64,000 nucleotides of DNA from Mangifera indica (Eukaryota; Streptophyta; Magnoliopsida; Sapindales; Anacardiaceae): positions 8,308,001-8,372,000 of the forward strand of contig NC_058146.1 of the NCBI RefSeq assembly GCF_011075055.1. Reading direction: 5' to 3'. The notes under the pieces were generated by a model. The model was not told where the DNA came from, did no database searches, and worked only from the letters and a program-made list of their open reading frames with translations. The stretch's first letter is position 1. Each line of letters starts with the position of its first letter. Of this stretch, positions 60,780 through 64,000 are shown one piece after another. The position numbers were made by a program, and so were the translations under genes.

Positions 60780-62770
60780 TGATGTAGAATAATTCGAAGA
60801 TTTTCATAACAATTAGTAAAGTTGCTTCTAATAAGCTTATTTTACTTTTTAAGAATGGATCGATATGTTGGGTTTGATATGGTGATTTTGTGATCTACAA
60901 TTTACAAATAAAAGAATTAGTAATTTTATTGGATTATTCATTCATTTTAATTGCGAATTTAATTAATTAAAATGCTTCCACTATTTTCTTCAAGCCTATA
61001 GCCCTCACTATTGTACTTGAGAAGTTTTGGTGAACTTCTTAGTAGATCAAGATCTTGTCACATTAATTCTTTCATTTTGGTGAATAAGTTTAAATTAATT
61101 GAATCGGTAAATTTCAAATTAATCATCAAAAGCCTATGATTTCAAGCCAAAAGTTACTTTAACAAGTCATGTGATCTCAAATTTGACTCTCAGTATTAGT
61201 AGGGTGTACACTATATATTTTTATGCATCAACAAATGTATTCCCTACTTATGCCTCTCAATATCACCTTTGCTTTGACAAACAAACAAAGTAGATTAGTT
61301 AAGACGAACTCAATATATTTGACTCATAATTTTCCACCTAGTAGAACTGTACCTCTTATTTGGCAAACAAGATCTCAAAAAATAGGGGCTTAATTAGGGT
61401 GTTATATTGGAAGATACTAATTAAATCTTAAACATAAAATTTAAATTATGGGTTTTATTAGTTAGTTTTATCATATTTTAAACTCATGTTAGGTGATATT
61501 TATAAAATAAAACCTACACATACATTTTATAACACAAAAATAAAATGTGTCAGAACACAGCCAAAACTAATGTCAAGCCTCTCGAGCTAAGAGGAATTTG
61601 ACTAGTCAACTGAGGTGAATCTTTATCTTTGAGTCTTTGCGCTTGTCCTTTCATCTTCAATCTTCAATTATTACATGGTTTTATTTCCTAATTACATAAT
61701 TCTAAGAAACTAAAAACAACCTAATCTAAAAAAAGAAAAAAGGATAAAGGAAAGGTGTGCACGACTTATTTAAGAATTACAACCCAAAAGAAATAAATAA
61801 ATTAAAATATTCACAAAGGTCCATTGGTTATGTACTAGGCACTATGCATACATACATCCATACATATAAATATCAATTAAAAATTAAATTTTAATTATTA
61901 CTATCCCAAATGTCAATTTTTTTTGGTCCATAAAGTTTTACAAAATTGTAATTTATCTTAAAGCTCAAGAAAATCTCAGTTCAGCCTTAGTTCAACAAAC
62001 TTCAAGTGGCTTGAGAGAATGCTATCTAACCCTTATGAGGCGGGGCCTTAGTATCCACATGGAGCACGAACATAAAAAAGGAAATTCATGTGAAGAGGCT
62101 GCTAGGGTTTTTTGGCTGTACAGACTTGTGTTTACAAAAAGGAAAGAAACCTAAAGTCTTGTGGTTAGGATTCTCTGTTTTAATTGTGTGTTATATTAAT
62201 TTCAAAATCACACTTTCAATTTATGTGTAGGTGTCCAAGCATAGTTGGAATTTCACCCAAGCACAACACTCCTTGACACACACATGCACGATTAGCATGA
62301 GATTGCACAACTAACATGTTTTAATGTTTGCACAATCGATGTCACATGTGTGTGCCAACCAACATATATTTTATTCAAGGTGTTGGCTAGTATCATGCAA
62401 ATGCATGGTCGACACCTTTCTTGCGAAGTGCACGGTTGGCACACCAAGGTGCATGGTTATGCATTTGGTCAAAGTATGGTCAACTAAGTCCTTTCAACCC
62501 TAATAAGCAAGCCTAGTTTATTCACAATCTCTTTCTTGATCTTGAACACCAGGATTGTCAACAAAAAATCCATACCTCTAAGTTCAATTTACCTCTTTTA
62601 CATTTGTGACTCATAAGCTCTCTATCAAGCGGATAACATTCAGATTCATGTCAACTATGAACATAGACCAAGATTAAATCTAGCAAAGCTTCATTGCCAC
62701 CCAGACTACAAAGTGTCAGCAAACATTTCTTATGCTCTTACAACATCACAGTTACATGTAATTCAATCCT
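60780..62770 (-). mobile_element. Leader and truncated 5' LTR of the Copia unit
   Basis: It aligns with 55530-58050 in the same orientation (shared passages include 'ggaatttgactagtcaact', 'acacacacatgcacgattag' and 'atttggtcaaagtatggtca'). It stops at about 62770, where gag text of another Copia element begins, so about 0.8 kb of the outer LTR is lost. Confidence 0.65.
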
Positions 62771-62774
62771 TATG

Positions 62775-63026
62775 TCAAAAATGATTTCTACCATGTTTCT
62801 CTATCATATATTTCTCTTCTAGAACATACCAAATATCACGAGGTGATTTAATGGAGCAAAAGAGATCATATAAATGGTCCGAAAGAAGATTTAAGATGTG
62901 CCCTCTACATTGCTCATCATCTTCTTCTCTCTTTTTATGTGCAACCCTTATTTCTTTAGAATCTTCCAGCCTTGGTTTGGGTAATGGAGGTTGTTTAAGG
63001 ATATAAAACACCTTAAATTCAGTCAA
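62775..63026 (-). pseudogene. Copia gag fragment D (different family)
   Basis: The minus-strand 83-residue frame reads MTEFKVFYILKQPPLPKPRL, then EDDEQCRGHILNLLSDHLYD and LFCSIKSPRDIWYVLEEKYM. This is the N-terminal part of a Tnt1-like Copia gag and differs from copies A-C. It is cut off at 62775 by the LTR to its left, indicating a nested insertion. Confidence 0.8.
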
Positions 63027-63689
63027 AGATTGAGAATTTTTGTTTCATCCTTCATTGCATGAAATTGAAACTATCAAATTGCTATAACTTGTAGATATGT
63101 TGATCGATCAACTTTGAGTCTATAATACTAAAATATCACTTTAAGATTGTTGGGAAATATGAGTCGCTTGGAGAAACAAGAAGAAGGTGAATAGGCTTTT
63201 AGGCATGTGAACATTTTCCTAAAAGTGATATTTGAAGTTTTGGGATAATGCAAATTCAATTTAAGGATACAAAGAAGCTCTAGAAATCTAATGTTCGCAA
63301 ATGCGTACTGAAGATTTTTTACAAAAATTTTATAGAAAAGAGTGTTTCCAGTGAGTAAATACGTAAAGTGTATAACAAATATTAAAGCTTTGATAAGCAA
63401 ATGATTATTCAATAAAAAGATACCTTCTGGTTTGTGATTAGACCAAAAAAAAAAAAATTGCAGTGTTTAAAAGTAGATACATGGCCAATTGCATTGGTTT
63501 GTGAATAGTCACAGCCATATACTTAAATATGAACAAAACCTTTAGCTTAAATATTGACATAAAAGTTGACTTGTAACGGACACAACCTTTAACTATTTTA
63601 AGTGATTTTAAATTCAAATGAATTATTAAAGCAACTGTTTAATCATTGAACTATAATTGAATGTGTTGCAACATGCGCGAAAATAATAG
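63027..63689. other. Leader or flank of Copia gag fragment D
   Basis: No independent gene is seen. It is probably retroelement leader on the minus strand. Confidence 0.35.
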
Positions 63690-63870
63690 AGGTATGACAA
63701 TTAATATGTCTAATTCATGGAACGCTAGTTCCATATTTTTGCAGATGGTATAGATTGCCCGATCCATGAAAGGAATGCTTGTTCCATATGCTTGCAGAGT
63801 TCATGTAATGCCCATTTCATATGCCTATATAATTCATAGAGTGCCCATTCTATGTATAGAATGCTCCTTC
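63690..63870. repeat. Imperfect repeats of a 'ttcatggaatgctngttccata' motif
   Basis: Three to four units, with starts near 63713, 63763, 63800 and 63834, contain the motif followed by 'tgcttgcagag'-like text. Each unit contains a short inverted 'ggaa...ttcc' pair. Function unknown. Confidence 0.5.
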
Positions 63871-64000
63871 CATAAAAAAACTAGAAAACAAACCCGTTTC
63901 ACTAAATCATTTCAAAAGGTCTCAAGTTGTTTTGTTATGGAACAACAAATTGCAAAATTATAAGCTTCAACTTTAGTCTCATACATAGAATGTCTCTTTT

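Noticed and set aside
1..64000. Second hammerhead ribozyme, CRISPR array, rRNA or functional tRNA genes
   Set aside because: By eye I found no other CTGATGA...GAAA pairing set, no regular spacer arrays and no complete tRNA or rRNA; the tRNA-like boxes at about 44170-44240 belong to a SINE. A tRNA search program could still find something I missed.

Overview
The window looks like nuclear DNA of a flowering plant, probably a eudicot. It is AT-rich, most of it is decayed transposon sequence, and it has a few clear plant genes: a spliced EMSY-LIKE gene, a one-exon CC-NB-LRR resistance gene, and an intronless gene resembling the plastid outer-envelope channel OEP40. Plant Mutator, hAT, Copia and SINE elements surround them. 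No bacterial-style operon, CRISPR array or rRNA gene was seen. I cannot name the species.

Layout. 1-520 is a GC-richer stretch that looks like a gene's promoter/leader. 521-13031 holds no intact gene. It has three foldback Mutator-type MITEs (521-1297, 10986-11753, 12217-13031) with 9-bp target duplications, a hAT MITE with a perfect 8-bp duplication (5612-6076) and eroded LTR pieces. 14334-15311 is the OEP40-like gene. A hAT transposase scrap follows, then the NLR gene on the minus strand (16870-19962). 24173-24506 is a solo LTR with 7-bp inverted ends and a 5-bp target duplication that carries a complete type III hammerhead ribozyme (24353-24408), so it is a plant retrozyme remnant. It lies just upstream of a decayed DUF1985/Ulp1-protease gene of the kind carried by plant Mutator elements. 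That gene ends abruptly in a copied 3' half of the OEP40-like gene (27402-28137), which itself abuts a broken foldback element.

30170-36077 is a degraded Copia element on the minus strand. It stops next to a TATA-like box and what looks like a spliced plus-strand transcript without a long ORF (about 36115-38950). The EMSY-LIKE gene runs on the minus strand from 44650 to 39201. I reconstructed ten coding exons with consistent phases and 400 codons. A tRNA-derived SINE with a 12-bp duplication sits in its first intron. About 45530-50935 is a decayed Mutator element with a MURA transposase on the plus strand and a DUF1985 gene on the minus strand. 52300 to the end is a pile of related Copia remnants on the minus strand, including an LTR-internal-LTR-internal arrangement and a nested LTR starting TGTAACACC.

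The genes do not form a pathway. The biological thread is transposon activity around a few genes: fragment copying, capture-type genes, ribozyme-bearing retroelements and insertion beside a promoter and into an intron. All coordinates and alignments were made by eye, so repeat boundaries without target duplications are approximate.
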